Below the pieces are notes generated by a model. That model was not told the origin of the DNA, did not search any database, and saw nothing but the letters and a program-made list of their open reading frames with translations. DNA of 64,000 nucleotides from Megalonaias nervosa (taxonomy: Eukaryota; Mollusca; Bivalvia; Unionida; Unionidae): NCBI GenBank assembly GCA_016617855.1, contig JAECUM010016838.1, forward strand, positions 24,304 to 88,303, in the 5' to 3' direction. Each line of letters opens with the position of its first letter. Positions within the stretch are counted from its first letter, which is position 1. Made by a program: the position numbers and the translations under genes. This document shows, one piece after another, positions 63,104 to 64,000 of this stretch.

Positions 63104-63105
<2 letters not shown>

Positions 63106-63114
63106 TTACGGCCA

Positions 63115-63547
63115 TTTTGCAATCGTTAAAGTCTGGATTAGAACGAGACTAATGTCCTATTGGTGTAATATTGCAATCTTGATGCCAAAATTTTCATATT
63201 CAACGGTGCTGTCAGATAGTATTTCCATATCTTCCCTATGTAAACCAATAAACCGGACAGAAAGGGTCTCCGTGGCGAACGCTGGCGGCCATAAGAGAAT
63301 CGGATCACAAATGAGTCAGTATCTGAGGTTGTCCTAGTAACAGCGTCCGGGCAGCTAATCTTAAGTTCGCACCACAATAAATGAGACTGCTTGGGTGTTC
63401 TGAAAGACCTACAATCGTTGCTCTAAATGAATAAATGTAATGGAAAAACTAACAATGATAACACTGCAAATGAATAAATATCCAACATTCACGACATGAA
63501 ATATGGTACTTATTCAAGAAAAAGAAATCAGCTATATGTATAATCGT
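63115..63547. other. Intergenic DNA, nothing recognised
   Basis: Two antisense short ORFs (63138-63377 and 63152-63337) shadow one another without recognisable motifs. Confidence 0.45.
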
Positions 63548-63776
63548 ATTGTTGTTGTTGTTATTGTTGTAGGGTTTAACGCCATTTTTCAAAACAAGAT
63601 AGGCTATACATGGCGGCCAGTATCAATGGTGGAGGAAGAACCTGGGAAAAGGCCGGAAAGAACCACCGACCCATGAGAAGCTACCGGCAAGCTTTCTCAC
63701 ATACCAACATTGGCCGAACCCGAGACTTGAACCCACGCAGACAGAGGTGAGATGGCAGTGATCCGTAACGGTGAGC
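63548..63776 (-). mobile_element. tRNA(Leu/Ser)-like SINE (family 2), copy 4, head-truncated
   Basis: Same orientation as the other three copies. On the minus strand the B box GGGTTCAAGTCTCGGG is present (one change), the A box part is missing after GGCTCACCGTTACGGATCAC, and the body runs to GGCGTTAAACCCTAC and an ACAAC-rich tail (63548-63570). Confidence 0.85.
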
Positions 63777-63955
63777 CAATCGTACTGTATAAATGACACA
63801 TAACTTTAAAGGCGGCATTGGTACTGAGGTCACGATCTAGCTCCCGGAGACTGTCATTTTGTTGAAATGGTTGCATAGTCTGGATTAGATAAGTAATAAT
63901 TAAAATTAATCATACTAAACACACTTAAACATAATTATAACTTTCGATGTTCAAG

Positions 63956-63956
<1 letters not shown>

Positions 63957-64000
<44 letters not shown>
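63957..64000. repeat. (AC)n microsatellite at window end
   Basis: At least 22 AC units, running off the window. The sequence before it (GTTCAAGAAC) is not the SINE tail. Confidence 0.93.

Overview
This window reads as animal nuclear DNA, most likely from a mollusc and plausibly a bivalve. It is AT-rich and gene-poor. It has intron-split coding with GT/AG junctions, tRNA-derived SINEs whose bodies resemble those I know from bivalve genomes, a Penelope-like element, several decayed non-LTR retrotransposons, and very many microsatellites and minisatellites. The taxonomic call is an inference; no ribosomal or mitochondrial marker is present.

Layout. Positions 1-6.7 kb hold no recognised gene, but an old direct duplication (about 1.76-2.69 kb versus 3.70-4.69 kb) is visible. 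The clearest host gene lies on the minus strand at 6.69-10.96 kb: three exons of a monoamine (serotonin/dopamine-type, SLC6) transporter covering the cytoplasmic N-terminus and TM1, then TM2, then TM3 with the second extracellular loop. The remaining exons (TM4-12) were not found and would lie off the left edge. A 5'-truncated, inactivated Penelope-like element (reverse transcriptase plus GIY-YIG endonuclease) sits antisense in the intron between the last two of these exons.

From 12 to 19 kb there are degraded ORF relics and a large 40-bp minisatellite (16.76-18.71 kb). A decayed L2/CR1-type LINE fills 19.1-22.5 kb. From 23 to 36 kb there are SINEs, microsatellites, two further minisatellites and a short LINE fragment. 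An unrecognised 154-201-residue single-pass membrane protein ORF with a palindromic CRE-type site upstream lies at 37.4-38.0 kb. Then come a 51-bp minisatellite, a hAT-type MITE, a 23-bp minisatellite (41.2-42.4 kb), a SINE with target-site duplication, a LINE relic at 47.4-49.8 kb that carries its own internal 49-bp tandem amplification, a solo LTR (51.0-51.9 kb) with a 4-bp duplication, and further SINEs and simple repeats to the end.

I found no CRISPR array, operon, rRNA or canonical tRNA gene, and no clearly new multi-gene system. The most unusual items are the dead Penelope element with a degenerate hammerhead-like tail, SINE-seeded (AC)n tracts, the tandem amplification inside LINE coding DNA, a duplicated hairpin at 57.7-57.85 kb, and two related unidentified ORF relics at 13.6-14.5 and 52.6-53.8 kb.
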